Notes: generated from the sequence alone by a model not told the origin. A stretch of DNA of 64,000 nt from a bacterium (GCA_027364575.1 DAHXPC010000005.1:60528-124527), one strand, 5' to 3'. Counted from the stretch's first letter, positions 54,835-63,961 are shown. Numbers and translations: made by a program.

Positions 54835-54978
54835 ATGAAAAACAAACGTCTAGGATCAGATTTTGACGATTTTCTAAGGGCAGAAAAGCTATTATCAAAA
54901 ACAGAGGCAGCTGCTCTGAAGCGTGGATTTGCTTACCCAGTACAGCTTGCGATGAAAAAGCGGAATATTTCCAAGTAA
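54835..54978 (+). pseudogene. Truncated HTH antitoxin-type protein
   Basis: The 47-codon frame MKNKRLGSDFDDFLRAEKLL then KTEAAALKRGFAYPVQLAMKKRNISK matches the N-terminal half of a family of small XRE-like antitoxin regulators (GSxFDDFLxEEGI, then AIKRVLAWQLxxAM). It stops exactly where the helix-turn-helix should begin, so the DNA-binding half is missing. No toxin gene is adjacent. Confidence 0.6.
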
Positions 54979-55020
54979 CCAGCCCATATTATTCAGATAA
55001 ACTTATTGAAAAATGACTAA

Positions 55021-55082
55021 AAGCCGTGTCTGAGCTATCAGTGTTAACAGCGGCAGATAAACTCCTCAGGCATACACGGCTT
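55021..55082. repeat. Imperfect 62-bp hairpin element
   Basis: AAGCCGTGT (55021-55029) pairs with ACACGGCTT (55074-55082), and inside it CTGAG (55030-55034) pairs with CTCAG (55065-55069), with a 4-base bulge on the right arm. There is no T-run. It could be a small mobile or RNA-structure element; only one copy is seen here. Confidence 0.4.
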
Positions 55083-55135
55083 AGAGCACAAATCGTTATC
55101 TGAGCAAATAAAAACGCCAAAATTAAATCCTGTTT

Positions 55136-55396
55136 TTATGAGGATTTTGCACTTGGCCCTTTTGTATTATCCGAATTTTGGGCTGGCTCAGATTCAGGGC
55201 GCGTATTTTCAGACGTACCAGACTCCTTGAGTGTTTTAGCCTCACAGCATTTTTTGCATAAGCCGCTTACCTGATTTTTAAGTTGAAAGAAGCTTTTACT
55301 CAGTTCGCTTTTAACCATAGGCATGTTTTCTGCTACTTTATCGCAGCTTATTTTCAGCATTTCCATCACTTTTGTTAAGTTTTCTTTCATCGCCAT
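55136..55396 (-). CDS. Small hypothetical helical protein
   Basis: The 86-residue product starts at the ATG at 55396 behind a perfect GGAGG. Residues 1-50 form an amphipathic helix (NLTKVMEMLKISCDKVAENM, then SELSKSFFQLKNQVSGL), followed by a Cys pair KKCCEA and a disordered Ser/Pro/Glu/Asn tail. The helix recalls phasin-like proteins, but I cannot assign a family. Confidence 0.6.
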   Translation of the reverse strand: MAMKENLTKVMEMLKISCDKVAENMPMVKSELSKSFFQLKNQVSGLCKKCCEAKTLKESGTSENTRPESEPAQNSDNTKGPSAKSS

Positions 55397-55515
55397 TTTT
55401 TGCCTCCAGATAATGTAATCTAACAAACCTAAATATAGCACAAAAAGTAATAGTCTTTTTATGAAATTAAGGTAAAATAGGTCAGTTGCTTAAGGGGTAT
55501 AGAAGAGGGTAGCGA

Positions 55516-55707
55516 ATGGATACAATACAAAAGGATTTTAATAACCTAGGGGAACAGGTTGTTATGCGTGCAGATCTCCCCATTGCTTGCCCTACCCCTG
55601 CGATGGCGCTGTGGAATGCACATCCGCGTATATATTTGCCGATTGAAGCAACGGGAAAAGCAACCTGCCCATACTGTGGCGCGCATTATATTTTAAAAGA
55701 GCCTTAG
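55516..55707 (+). CDS. Zinc-finger (CHCC type) domain protein
   Basis: The 63-residue protein resembles the C-terminal zinc domain of complex I subunit NDUFS6 (PF10276): IACPTPAMALWNAHPRIYLPI, then ATCPYCGAHYIL. Ligands are probably one Cys, one His and the CxxC pair. AGAGGG precedes the ATG. Short versions are common before LPS genes in proteobacteria. It is 9 bases before waaF. Confidence 0.9.
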   Translation: MDTIQKDFNNLGEQVVMRADLPIACPTPAMALWNAHPRIYLPIEATGKATCPYCGAHYILKEP

Positions 55708-55716
55708 AGAAATTCA

Positions 55717-56736
55717 TTGAAAAAAATACTGATTGTAGGCCCCGCCTGGGTGGGCGATATGGTGATGGCCCAATGCCTTTTTAAGGCGATTAAAGCACTC
55801 GATAATACGGTGATTATCGATGTCTTAGCCCCTACCTGGAGTTTTCCATTAATAGAGCGTATGCCTGAAGTGCGTCAAGCACATGTCATGCCCATAGGGC
55901 ATGGATCTTTGCAATTAAAAGAACGCTATTTGCTTGCAAAAAAATTAGCGCCTGAGGCGTATGATCAAGCGATTGTATTACCCAATTCCTGGAAATCTGC
56001 CTTAATCCCCTTCTGGGCTAACATTCCAAAACGGACGGGTTTCTTAGGGGAATGGCGTTTTGGTTTATTAAATGATATTCGGATGTTGAATAAAAAACAC
56101 TTACCTCGGATGATCGATCGTTTTGTTGCGCTGGCATATAAGCGAGCGGAAACGATACATCAACCCATTATTTTTCCACATTTAGCGCTGGATAAAGGTA
56201 CGGTGGCAGCCACGGCTGAAAAGTTTTCTATCCACACACAAATTGCGCAACCGATTTTGGCATTATGCCCAGGCGCCGAGTTTGGTGCCTCTAAGCGTTG
56301 GCCAGAAAGTTATTATGCAGAAATTGCTTTACAGAAATTAAAAGCCGGCTGGTCTGTTTGGATATTTGGTTCTAAAAATGATACAAACGTTGCCGCTTTG
56401 ATCCAAGCACAAACCCATCATCAATGCGTGGATTTCACCGGAAAAACGAATTTAGGAGAGGCCATTGATCTTCTGTCGCTCTCCAGTGCGCTCGTTACCA
56501 ATGACTCAGGGTTAATGCATATAGCTGCAGCCTTACAAAAACCGCTGATTGCAATATATGGATCGACCGATCCTTCCTTTACGCCGCCGCTAGGCGCGGC
56601 TTCGGAAATTGTTCGCTTAGCTTTGCCATGTAGCCCTTGCTTTAAGCGAGAATGTCCATTAGGCCATCATCAATGTATGCAGGATTTACGCCCAGATATC
56701 GTATTGTCTGTTATGGACAAGGCAGGGATGGTGTAA
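55717..56736 (+). CDS. waaF: Lipopolysaccharide heptosyltransferase II
   Basis: The GT-B enzyme of glycosyltransferase family 9 adds the second heptose to the LPS inner core from ADP-heptose. MKKILIVGPAWVGDMVMAQ at the start and CPGAEFGASKRWPESYYAEI, VTNDSGLMHIAAAL and YGSTDPSFTPPL are diagnostic. The start is TTG at 55717. Length 339 is near E. coli WaaF (348). It overlaps waaC in TAATG. Confidence 0.94.
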   Translation: MKKILIVGPAWVGDMVMAQCLFKAIKALDNTVIIDVLAPTWSFPLIERMPEVRQAHVMPIGHGSLQLKERYLLAKKLAPEAYDQAIVLPNSWKSALIPFWANIPKRTGFLGEWRFGLLNDIRMLNKKHLPRMIDRFVALAYKRAETIHQPIIFPHLALDKGTVAATAEKFSIHTQIAQPILALCPGAEFGASKRWPESYYAEIALQKLKAGWSVWIFGSKNDTNVAALIQAQTHHQCVDFTGKTNLGEAIDLLSLSSALVTNDSGLMHIAAALQKPLIAIYGSTDPSFTPPLGAASEIVRLALPCSPCFKRECPLGHHQCMQDLRPDIVLSVMDKAGMV

Positions 56737-57776
56737 TGCATGTATTGGTGGTAAAAACGTCATCATTAGGCGATATCATACACACACTCCCCGCATTAAG
56801 TGATGCGGCATGCGCATATCCAGATATCACCTTTGATTGGATCGTTGAAGAACACTTTAAAGAAGTGCCCGCTTGGCACCCAAAAGTGAATCGTGTTATT
56901 CCGGTTGCCTTGCGGCGCTGGCGTAAAGCGGGCTTTTCGGCATTTTGTGATGGCGAAATTCAACATTTTTTAAAAGAGTTACGAAAAAGTCATTACGATT
57001 ATATTATCGATGCACAAGGATTACTCAAAAGTGCATTATTAGCCATGGTCGCGCGCGGGACTAAACGGGCTGGGCTTTCTTGGACTTCTGCACGGGAAGC
57101 GCTCGCGAGTATATTTTATCAAAAGCGGGTACTTGTGCCCTGGGGACCTCATGCGGTTTCTCGCGCCCGATCATTATTTGCCAAAGTCCTGAACTACCCA
57201 TTGCCTGATACGCTAGCCAACTATGGCATTGACTGTGGGAAATTGTCTTTCCCAGTTTTAGCCAATCCGTATTATGTTTTTTTACACGGAACCACCTGGG
57301 ACACCAAACATTGGCCAGAAATCTATTGGATAGAACTTGCCGAACTGGTTACCAAGGCAGGTTTTGCTGTCCAATTATTATGGGGCAATGCTGTAGAGTT
57401 AGAACGCGCTAAAAGAATTGCCCACCGCCTCCCAATGGTTCAGGTTATCCCGAATAAGCTTAGGCTGAGTGAAGTTGCGGGTATATTAGCTGGCGCAAAA
57501 GGAATTGTCAGTGTCGATACGGGCCTTGGCCACTTAGCCGCTGCATTGGGCGTTCCGACAGTATCTGTCTATGGACCCACGGATCCTAAGCAATCGGGGA
57601 CTTGGGGAGAAAATCAAACGCATTTAGCGGCTCTGTTCCCGTGCTCGCCTTGTTTTGGGCGGATCTGTCAGATTGTGGGCAATCAAAAAATCGATCCCCC
57701 TTGTTTTGCCAGCGTATCGCCCATGCGCGTTTGGGAAAGCTTAAATTTAGAAACCGAGGCAAAAATTTTAAAATGA
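56736..57776 (+). CDS. waaC: Lipopolysaccharide heptosyltransferase I
   Basis: This GT9 enzyme adds the first heptose to Kdo2-lipid A. It begins MHVLVVKTSSLGDIIHTLPAL, with FDWIVEEHFKEVPAWHP and SVDTGLGHLAAALGVPTVSVYGPTDPK further on. I use the ATG at 56736 that overlaps the waaF stop, giving 346 residues. Its TGA overlaps the ATG of the next gene. Confidence 0.94.
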   Translation: MHVLVVKTSSLGDIIHTLPALSDAACAYPDITFDWIVEEHFKEVPAWHPKVNRVIPVALRRWRKAGFSAFCDGEIQHFLKELRKSHYDYIIDAQGLLKSALLAMVARGTKRAGLSWTSAREALASIFYQKRVLVPWGPHAVSRARSLFAKVLNYPLPDTLANYGIDCGKLSFPVLANPYYVFLHGTTWDTKHWPEIYWIELAELVTKAGFAVQLLWGNAVELERAKRIAHRLPMVQVIPNKLRLSEVAGILAGAKGIVSVDTGLGHLAAALGVPTVSVYGPTDPKQSGTWGENQTHLAALFPCSPCFGRICQIVGNQKIDPPCFASVSPMRVWESLNLETEAKILK

Positions 57777-59011
57777 ATACCGAATCGCTGCACCCAGACA
57801 ATTGTGCTACAACGAGCACCTTTCAATATAAATGGGATCATTTTAGTAAGCAATGTGCTGTGCTCTTAGCTTTTGTCGTGCCGATTTCTACGGCGGCCAC
57901 GAACCTGGTTTTATTGTTTTTGATCCCGGCTTGGTTTTTAGCCGGCAACCTTCAAACCAAGGCAAAAATGATAGGCGCACATCCCATCGCACGCCTTGTT
58001 TTATTATTATTTGGGGTCTTTCTCTTAAGTGCCGTCTATTCCAATGGATCGCCTGAAGCCGTCATGGGCACGCTCGGAAAAATGGCAAAACTACTCTATA
58101 TTCCTTTTTTACTGCCGCTGATGATCGAAGACAAATGGCGCACAAAAGCGCTAAACGCATTTATGGCGGCAATGGTATTCACCTTAATCCTATGTCTGTT
58201 AAAAGCCAATTTTAATTTACCCATTGGCAATAAATTTGGTAATGACTGTGTCTTTAAAGATCACATTTATACGAGTTTATTGATGGCTTTCGCAAGCTTT
58301 ATTGCCGGCCATTCCCTTCTGAATAATGTCGCCCCTTTAAAACGGTGGGTGGGAGGGGCTTTATTGGGCAGTATGATTTTTTATCTTTTGTTTATGAATA
58401 CGGGTAGATCTGGGCAGGTTGTTTTTATTGCCTTATGGGTATTGTTGTGTCTACAAAGATTTGCTTTACGCTATATTAGTCTAGGTCTATTGGGATTAGT
58501 CCTATTAATAGGATTTGCCTATGCAGGTTCAAAACCTTTTCAGCAAACATCTGCCTTAGCCATTCAGAATGTGGAACACTATAACCACGGCATGACAAAT
58601 ACATCCGTCGGGGCCCGCTTAGAGTTTACCGTTCAAACGTGGAAATTAATCAAACAACACCCATGGCTGGGGTATGGTGTGGGTTCTTTTAAAGCAATCT
58701 ATCAAGATCATGCGAAACACAATCATTTACTGGAAACGAACAATCCGCATAATGAATATTTAAATATTTTCTTTCAAACGGGAATATTCGGATTAAGCGT
58801 ATTTATTGCGTTGCTGGTGAGCATTTTTAAAAATAGCTATAGATTACCCAATCGAGAAAAATGGTTAGCACAGGGTGTTATGTTGGTTATGCTGATAGGG
58901 AGTATTGCTAATTCCTGGCTAATGGATTTTACGGCAGGCTACTTTTTTGTCGCATTAATGGCATTCTGTTTCGGGGCATATCAAAATAAAAAGGATTTGC
59001 ACAGTGAATAA
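57773..59011 (+). CDS. waaL: O-antigen ligase family protein
   Basis: The 412-residue multi-pass inner-membrane protein has about 11-12 helices and a long periplasmic loop containing LEFTVQTWKLIKQHPWLGYGVGSF and ETNNPHNEYLNIFFQTG, the Wzy_C/WaaL signature with the functional His. It joins O-antigen or a sugar from an undecaprenyl carrier to the lipid A core. The ATG at 57773 overlaps the waaC stop (ATGA). The frame upstream of it inside waaC is not used. Confidence 0.88.
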   Translation: MNTESLHPDNCATTSTFQYKWDHFSKQCAVLLAFVVPISTAATNLVLLFLIPAWFLAGNLQTKAKMIGAHPIARLVLLLFGVFLLSAVYSNGSPEAVMGTLGKMAKLLYIPFLLPLMIEDKWRTKALNAFMAAMVFTLILCLLKANFNLPIGNKFGNDCVFKDHIYTSLLMAFASFIAGHSLLNNVAPLKRWVGGALLGSMIFYLLFMNTGRSGQVVFIALWVLLCLQRFALRYISLGLLGLVLLIGFAYAGSKPFQQTSALAIQNVEHYNHGMTNTSVGARLEFTVQTWKLIKQHPWLGYGVGSFKAIYQDHAKHNHLLETNNPHNEYLNIFFQTGIFGLSVFIALLVSIFKNSYRLPNREKWLAQGVMLVMLIGSIANSWLMDFTAGYFFVALMAFCFGAYQNKKDLHSE

Positions 59012-59840
59012 CGTTCAGCCTATTAAAATTTCGGTGATTGTAACCACCTATAATTGGCCAGCAGCTTTAGAGGCAGTTTTAACTGCATTGATTGCACAAA
59101 AAACGTCCTATCCCTTTGAAATTATTGTTGCCGATGATGGTTCCGCTGACGATACTGCAATCCTGATTCGCCATTTTAAAAATCAATTTTCCATTCCTAT
59201 CTTACACATTTGGCAACCCGATGATGGCTTTCGCGCAGCCGCTATTCGCAATAAAGCCACCATTGCGGCAGAGGGCGATTACATTATTTTTATCGATGGC
59301 GATTGTATTCCCAGTGAAAGTTTTATCGAAAGACATGCAGCCTTGGCAGAGCCTAAAAATTTTGTTGCCGGAAATCGTATTTTGTTAAACCAAGCGTTTA
59401 CCCAAAAAGTGTTGTCTCAAAGATTACCCTTACATCAATGGCCAGTCTGGCGTTGGGCGATAGCCTGGCTCTATCGGCGCTGTAATCGTTTTAGCCCTTT
59501 TTTCTTATTGCCTTTAGGCCGAACCATAGGTTTAGGGGCATCTCAGCGCTGGCAAGGGGCTAAAGGTTGTAATCTGGCTGTATGGAAAACCGATCTATTA
59601 CAGGTGAATGGGTGGGAAGAAAAATTTATAGGCTGGGGGCACGAAGATGCCGATTTGGTCATTCGTTTATTGCACGCAGGCATTCAACGTAAATCGGGAC
59701 GTTTTCAAGTTCCGGTTATTCATCTGTGGCATGCTGAAAATGATAGAAGGCACGAACAAGAGAATTGGGCATTGTTTCAAGCACGCGCGCATACTATTGA
59801 AAACAGCGCAGAAAAAGGGTTAAGTCAGTATGATCTTTAA
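59004..59840 (+). CDS. Family 2 glycosyltransferase (LPS core type)
   Basis: The 278-residue GT-A enzyme starts with a GTG at 59004 overlapping waaL by 8 bases. ISVIVTTYNWPAALEAVLTAL and EIIVADDGSADDT form the nucleotide-binding core, FIDGDCIPSE is the metal-binding DxD-like region, and GWGHEDADLVIRLLHAG the acceptor end found in galactosyltransferase-type GT2 proteins. It probably adds a core sugar. The donor is unknown. Confidence 0.88.
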   Translation: MNNVQPIKISVIVTTYNWPAALEAVLTALIAQKTSYPFEIIVADDGSADDTAILIRHFKNQFSIPILHIWQPDDGFRAAAIRNKATIAAEGDYIIFIDGDCIPSESFIERHAALAEPKNFVAGNRILLNQAFTQKVLSQRLPLHQWPVWRWAIAWLYRRCNRFSPFFLLPLGRTIGLGASQRWQGAKGCNLAVWKTDLLQVNGWEEKFIGWGHEDADLVIRLLHAGIQRKSGRFQVPVIHLWHAENDRRHEQENWALFQARAHTIENSAEKGLSQYDL

Positions 59841-59862
59841 AAATTCAGATAGAGGCAATCGT

Positions 59863-61317
59863 ATGGAATTTCCGTCATTTAATTTTGAAAAAGCCCAGAT
59901 TTTGGTGATTGGCGACGTCATGCTCGATCAATATTGGCATGGCGGCACTTCTCGCATTTCCCCAGAGGCACCCGTTCCGGTTGTTCATGTTAACCACGTC
60001 GATGAACGCCCAGGCGGGGCCGCAAATGTTGCTTTAAACGTTGCCGCCCTGGGGGCAAACCCCTATTTACTCGGACTGATTGGCGCGGATCACGCGGGTC
60101 ATACCTTAGAGCAACTGCTGGTAAAACAAGATATTGCCTATCATTTTGAGACCGTCCCACATCATTCGACGATAACAAAATTACGCGTATTAAGCCGTAA
60201 TCAACAAATGATCCGGTTGGATATGGAAAAATCTTTTGCCAGCGATGTTAGTAGTCTTTTATCGCTAGAAGAACAATATTCTAAGGCGTTAGAAAACATC
60301 AATATCGTTTTGCTTTCAGATTATGGCAAAGGAACGTTAGCAAAATCGGTAAGCTTAATTGCAGCGGCACGTGAAAAAAATATTCCCGTTGTTGTTGATC
60401 CGAAATCTTCCGATTTTTCTATTTATCGTGGCGCAACCATTATTACCCCTAATTTTAAAGAATTTGAAGCAGTGGCTGGCCCTTGCCCGACCATTGAGAT
60501 TATGGTGGAAAAAGCACGGCGTTTGTTGATGCAACATGCGATTGAAGCCTTGGTTATCACACGCTCTGAACATGGTCTTTCGATCGTGTTGGCAAATGGG
60601 GAAGTCACGCATATTCCTGCTGTTGCCAGGGTGGTGCATGATGTCACCGGTGCAGGCGATACCGTTATCGCGGTTTTGGCAGCTGCATTGGCTTCGGGTA
60701 TGGATATTATAAAAGCTGCAACATTGGGAAATATAGCGGCTGGCATTGTGGTGGGTAAATTGGGCGCAGAAACGGTGACCGTTCAAGAATTGCATGCTGC
60801 TTTAGAAGAAGAAACAATTTTGCCTTTAGGGGTAATTAGCAAAAATGATTTATTAGCAGCCGTTCGCATGAGCAAAGCCAAAGGCGAAAAAATCGTTTTT
60901 ACCAATGGTTGCTTTGATATTTTACATGCGGGTCATGTGATGTATTTAGAACAAGCAAAACGGTTAGGGGATAGAGTCATTGTCGCTGTGAATGATAATG
61001 AATCTGTGGCTAGACTGAAAGGACCCACACGTCCTGTGAATTCTGTTGAAGAACGTATGCAAGTATTGGCAGGCCTGCGTTCGGTTGATTGGGTTGTGTC
61101 TTTTAGTGAAGATACTCCAGAAAATATGATCCAAAGTGTCTCCCCCCATATTATGGTCAAAGGAGGGGATTATAAAGATATCGAAGCACTACCGGGTGCC
61201 AAATTTGTTTTAAGCCAGGGTGGCAGTGTCCAGATTTTAGATCTAAAAGAAGGTTGCTCCACAACACGGGTTATAGAGCAAATGCGCACTCCGCAAACGG
61301 TGGCAAATGCGCCTTAA
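59863..61317 (+). CDS. hldE: Bifunctional heptose-7-phosphate kinase / heptose-1-phosphate adenylyltransferase
   Basis: It makes ADP-heptose for the two heptosyltransferases upstream. The N-terminal PfkB-type kinase domain (about 1-320) has GDVMLDQYWHG, DERPGGAANVALNVAAL and DVTGAGDTVIA. The C-terminal cytidylyltransferase-like domain (about 340-484) has FTNGCFDILHAGHVMYLEQAK. I start at the ATG at 59863 (484 residues; E. coli 477). Both halves are intact. Confidence 0.96.
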   Translation: MEFPSFNFEKAQILVIGDVMLDQYWHGGTSRISPEAPVPVVHVNHVDERPGGAANVALNVAALGANPYLLGLIGADHAGHTLEQLLVKQDIAYHFETVPHHSTITKLRVLSRNQQMIRLDMEKSFASDVSSLLSLEEQYSKALENINIVLLSDYGKGTLAKSVSLIAAAREKNIPVVVDPKSSDFSIYRGATIITPNFKEFEAVAGPCPTIEIMVEKARRLLMQHAIEALVITRSEHGLSIVLANGEVTHIPAVARVVHDVTGAGDTVIAVLAAALASGMDIIKAATLGNIAAGIVVGKLGAETVTVQELHAALEEETILPLGVISKNDLLAAVRMSKAKGEKIVFTNGCFDILHAGHVMYLEQAKRLGDRVIVAVNDNESVARLKGPTRPVNSVEERMQVLAGLRSVDWVVSFSEDTPENMIQSVSPHIMVKGGDYKDIEALPGAKFVLSQGGSVQILDLKEGCSTTRVIEQMRTPQTVANAP

Positions 61318-61326
61318 TTCAAGCAA

Positions 61327-62100
61327 TTAACCAATACAAGCCACGTTATGCTCTAAATGTTTTTGATTAAGTGTGCCTACAATAATACTACTGATCCCCG
61401 GTTCTTGTAGAATAAATTGCAAAGCGAAAGCCACTGGATCGGCATTTTGCAACTTTTCAATATGGCCACTTTCTAGGGATTTTTTAATAAAAACGCCCTT
61501 GTTAGCCGCATAAGCCTGTGCAATCACGGGCTGTTCTTCTACATGAAGGGGATTATACGTAACCATGACCACATCGGATTTTGCAACCGCGAGCAAACCA
61601 CCCTCAATCGTTTTGATAGACATGCCAAAAGCGCGGATCAGTCCTTGTTGTTTTAAATCTTGCAAGCATTCTAAAATGCCGAAATGTCCAATATTGTAAA
61701 CATCATTTCCATCAGAATGCACCAGAACGATATCTAAATAATCGGTTTTCAAGCGTTGTAAGCTACGCTTTACACTCATAGCGGTGTGTTCCGGGGTAAA
61801 ATCAAAATACGAGTTTCCATCTATAAATTCTTCGCCCACTTTCGTGGCCAGTACCCATTCTTGGCGACATCCCTTAAGCAGCGTGCCTAATCGTTCTTCA
61901 CTGCTTCCATAAGCGGGTGCGGTATCCAGCAGGTTGATGCCTAAATCGCGCGCGCAATGTAAGAGTTGACGAATAGCTTTATCATCGGGTAGCTCGAAGC
62001 TGTTGGGATATTTTACCCCTTGATTGCGGCCAAATTTAACCGTTCCCAATCCAATCGCGGAGACTTCTATACCCGTGTTGCCTAATTGATTTTTTTGCAT
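61327..62100 (-). CDS. Aldo/keto reductase
   Basis: The NADPH-dependent TIM-barrel reductase has 257 residues, short for the family (about 300). The tetrad region includes NLLDTAPAYGSSEERLG (Asp and Tyr) and the Lys in VLATKVGEEF, with LDIVLVHSDG in place of the usual His segment. The C-terminal QEPGISSIIVGTLNQKHLEHNV binds the cofactor phosphate. The physiological substrate is unknown. It converges with hldE. Confidence 0.9.
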   Translation of the reverse strand: MQKNQLGNTGIEVSAIGLGTVKFGRNQGVKYPNSFELPDDKAIRQLLHCARDLGINLLDTAPAYGSSEERLGTLLKGCRQEWVLATKVGEEFIDGNSYFDFTPEHTAMSVKRSLQRLKTDYLDIVLVHSDGNDVYNIGHFGILECLQDLKQQGLIRAFGMSIKTIEGGLLAVAKSDVVMVTYNPLHVEEQPVIAQAYAANKGVFIKKSLESGHIEKLQNADPVAFALQFILQEPGISSIIVGTLNQKHLEHNVACIG

Positions 62101-62216
62101 ACTGTATCGTTTCCCTTACGTAGTGCGCATCAAGTGTCTTGCCGCATTTTTTTGTAGTAGCTTAGATGGTTGCTAAAAATGCAGTATACCAAAAGAATTT
62201 AGGAAATGGTTTTTGT

Positions 62217-62245
62217 TTGACACCCCAATTTTTTTCATTTAGGCT
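62217..62245 (+). promoter_or_regulatory. Putative promoter of the TPP riboswitch transcript
   Basis: TTGACA (62217-62222), a 17-base spacer and TAGGCT (62240-62245) predict a start near 62252, right where the riboswitch begins. Confidence 0.6.
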
Positions 62246-62253
62246 TGTTGTTT

Positions 62254-62350
62254 CACCAGGGGTGCTGGATAGATTTATTTATCTGGCTGAAAGAGCGCAT
62301 GGGGCGTTTAACCCTTAATGACCTGATCTGGATAATACCAGCGTAGGGAG
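62254..62350 (+). promoter_or_regulatory. TPP riboswitch (THI element)
   Basis: The conserved core is clear: CCAGGGGTGCTGG at the 5' side, GGCTGAAAGAG in the pyrimidine-sensing arm, ACCCTTAATGACCTGATC, and CTGGATAATACCAGCG then TAGGGAG at the 3' side. These are the two TPP-binding helices and the P1 closing strand. The AGGGAG at its end doubles as a possible ribosome-binding site, so thiamine pyrophosphate should repress translation or transcription of the gene behind it. Confidence 0.93.
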
Positions 62351-62351
62351 A

Positions 62352-63677
62352 GTGATCACGAAGCTATCGATTGCCTACTTTGCCAATTTAAAATATAAAA
62401 TGGCTGTAAAAAGCCTGCACAGGGTTTTACCTGCATTTTTTGGCACCATTCTAGAATATTATGATTATGCGCTATATGGATTTTGTGTATCGCTTATCGC
62501 CCCTTTATTTTTTATAGATACCGATCCCACTGTTGCCTTGTTAAAAACTTTTGGTATTTTTTTTGCAGGCTCACTGGCCAAACCGATGGGAGCGCTTATT
62601 TTTGGCTATATCGGCGATAAATATGGTCGCTGTGTTTCGTTAAAAATCAGTATGCTGGGTATTGCACTTCCGACCATTGGCATTGGTCTAATGCCTACCT
62701 ACTCCAGTATTGGTTGGCTTGCCCCTTGTGGATTATTGATTTGCCGAATTTTGCAGGGGATGTTTACTGCTGGAGAATCGGATGGCGTACGCATTTATTT
62801 GTATGAATCTCTGGGGAAATCTTATCCTTGTCTTACCAATAGTTTAATTGGGGTTGCCTGCATGATAGGCATTTATTTTGCATCATTAGCTGCATCCGTC
62901 GTGATTGCCTATCCCACTCATATATGGGCATGGCGAGTGCCTTTTGTGATAGGCGGTGCATTGGGACTATTCGTTTTTTGGAGCCGCTTTTATTTGATAG
63001 AAACGGTTGAATTTAGCGATTGTCTTAAAACAAGAAAACAAACCGATCTGTTATCTTTTACAGAAATCATTGTCAAAAATAAACGGTTAATTTTGGCAAC
63101 CATTTTATTGTGCGGCTCTGTGGGGGGCGGTTATCATTTTTATTTGGTTTTTTTGGGTAATTACTTGGTTAAACTCAAGATGATTGATCTGCAAACCATT
63201 GCCCATTACATTCCAAAGGCATTGCTGGTTTATATCGTGTTGGCACCGATTTCAGGCATATTAGCCGATCGCTTTGGTGCTGATAAAATACTGAATTTGT
63301 CGGTTAAAGCGTTATTGATAGCGGCTATTGTGAATGCGGTTCTTATTCATCAAGGTATTCTGTTTCCTTGGGTAGTATGGCTAACAGCAGGGATTTTATC
63401 TTTTTTTCAAGCACCTGGTTTTGTGGTTTTATTTGAAAAATTTAAAGTAGATGAACGCTACCGATCCATAGGCTTGGGGCATGCCATGGGTTCCATGCTG
63501 TTTTCGGGTAGCACGCCGTTTATAAGCCTATGGTTGTGGCACAACACGGGTATGGTGATTGCACCATTTATATATTTTATAGCCTTGATATTGATGGGCT
63601 ATGGGGCACTCTTCATTCTTCGATTCCCGGCTAATTCAACGCATAAGAACCATACCAACGCACAGCCATTAATTTGA
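62352..63677 (+). CDS. MFS transporter (metabolite:H+ symporter type), candidate thiamine transporter
   Basis: Twelve membrane segments over about 440 residues. LPAFFGTILEYYDYALYGF, then GYIGDKYGRCVSLKISML and LQGMFTAGESDGVRIY, match the MHS group that includes ProP and KgtP. The start is uncertain: GTG at 62352 is only one base after the AGGGAG of the riboswitch, while ATG at 62400 keeps the whole conserved region (425 residues) but lacks a Shine-Dalgarno. Because a TPP riboswitch controls it, the substrate is probably thiamine, its phosphate or a precursor, and not proline or a dicarboxylate as homology alone might suggest. No thi biosynthesis genes are nearby. Confidence 0.85.
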   Translation: MITKLSIAYFANLKYKMAVKSLHRVLPAFFGTILEYYDYALYGFCVSLIAPLFFIDTDPTVALLKTFGIFFAGSLAKPMGALIFGYIGDKYGRCVSLKISMLGIALPTIGIGLMPTYSSIGWLAPCGLLICRILQGMFTAGESDGVRIYLYESLGKSYPCLTNSLIGVACMIGIYFASLAASVVIAYPTHIWAWRVPFVIGGALGLFVFWSRFYLIETVEFSDCLKTRKQTDLLSFTEIIVKNKRLILATILLCGSVGGGYHFYLVFLGNYLVKLKMIDLQTIAHYIPKALLVYIVLAPISGILADRFGADKILNLSVKALLIAAIVNAVLIHQGILFPWVVWLTAGILSFFQAPGFVVLFEKFKVDERYRSIGLGHAMGSMLFSGSTPFISLWLWHNTGMVIAPFIYFIALILMGYGALFILRFPANSTHKNHTNAQPLI

Positions 63678-63809
63678 GGCAATACGGCCGGCAGTCATAG
63701 TTGACGTTCAATACTTTTTGATGGTTTCCCCTGGGTTTACGCTGTGGCAGGGGTGGGCATCCTAAGGTTCTGTCTGATGGAACAACTCTACGCAGCGACA
63801 TCTGTTGTT
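63678..63809. other. Intergenic region after the transporter
   Basis: No gene is supported. CCCCTG (63728-63733) and CAGGGG (63748-63753) could form a hairpin. A frame on the minus strand here is open but shows no family resemblance. Confidence 0.3.
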
Positions 63810-63955
63810 TACAAAAGTTCATTTCAATTTTTGGCCCAATTCTGGGCTTTTTGGGGAAAAAATTACAGGAGTTGATTTCAATTTGTCTAGAAGTTCGTTT
63901 CAAAAAGGGATAAACTACAGAAGTTATAGCGGTTCCATAAATAATTGAGCTTAGG

Positions 63956-63961
63956 TATAAT
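63956..63961 (+). promoter_or_regulatory. TATAAT -10 box before the last gene
   Basis: A perfect TATAAT lies 30 bases before the ATG at 63991. The -35 at 17 bases (TTCCAT) is poor. Confidence 0.4.
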
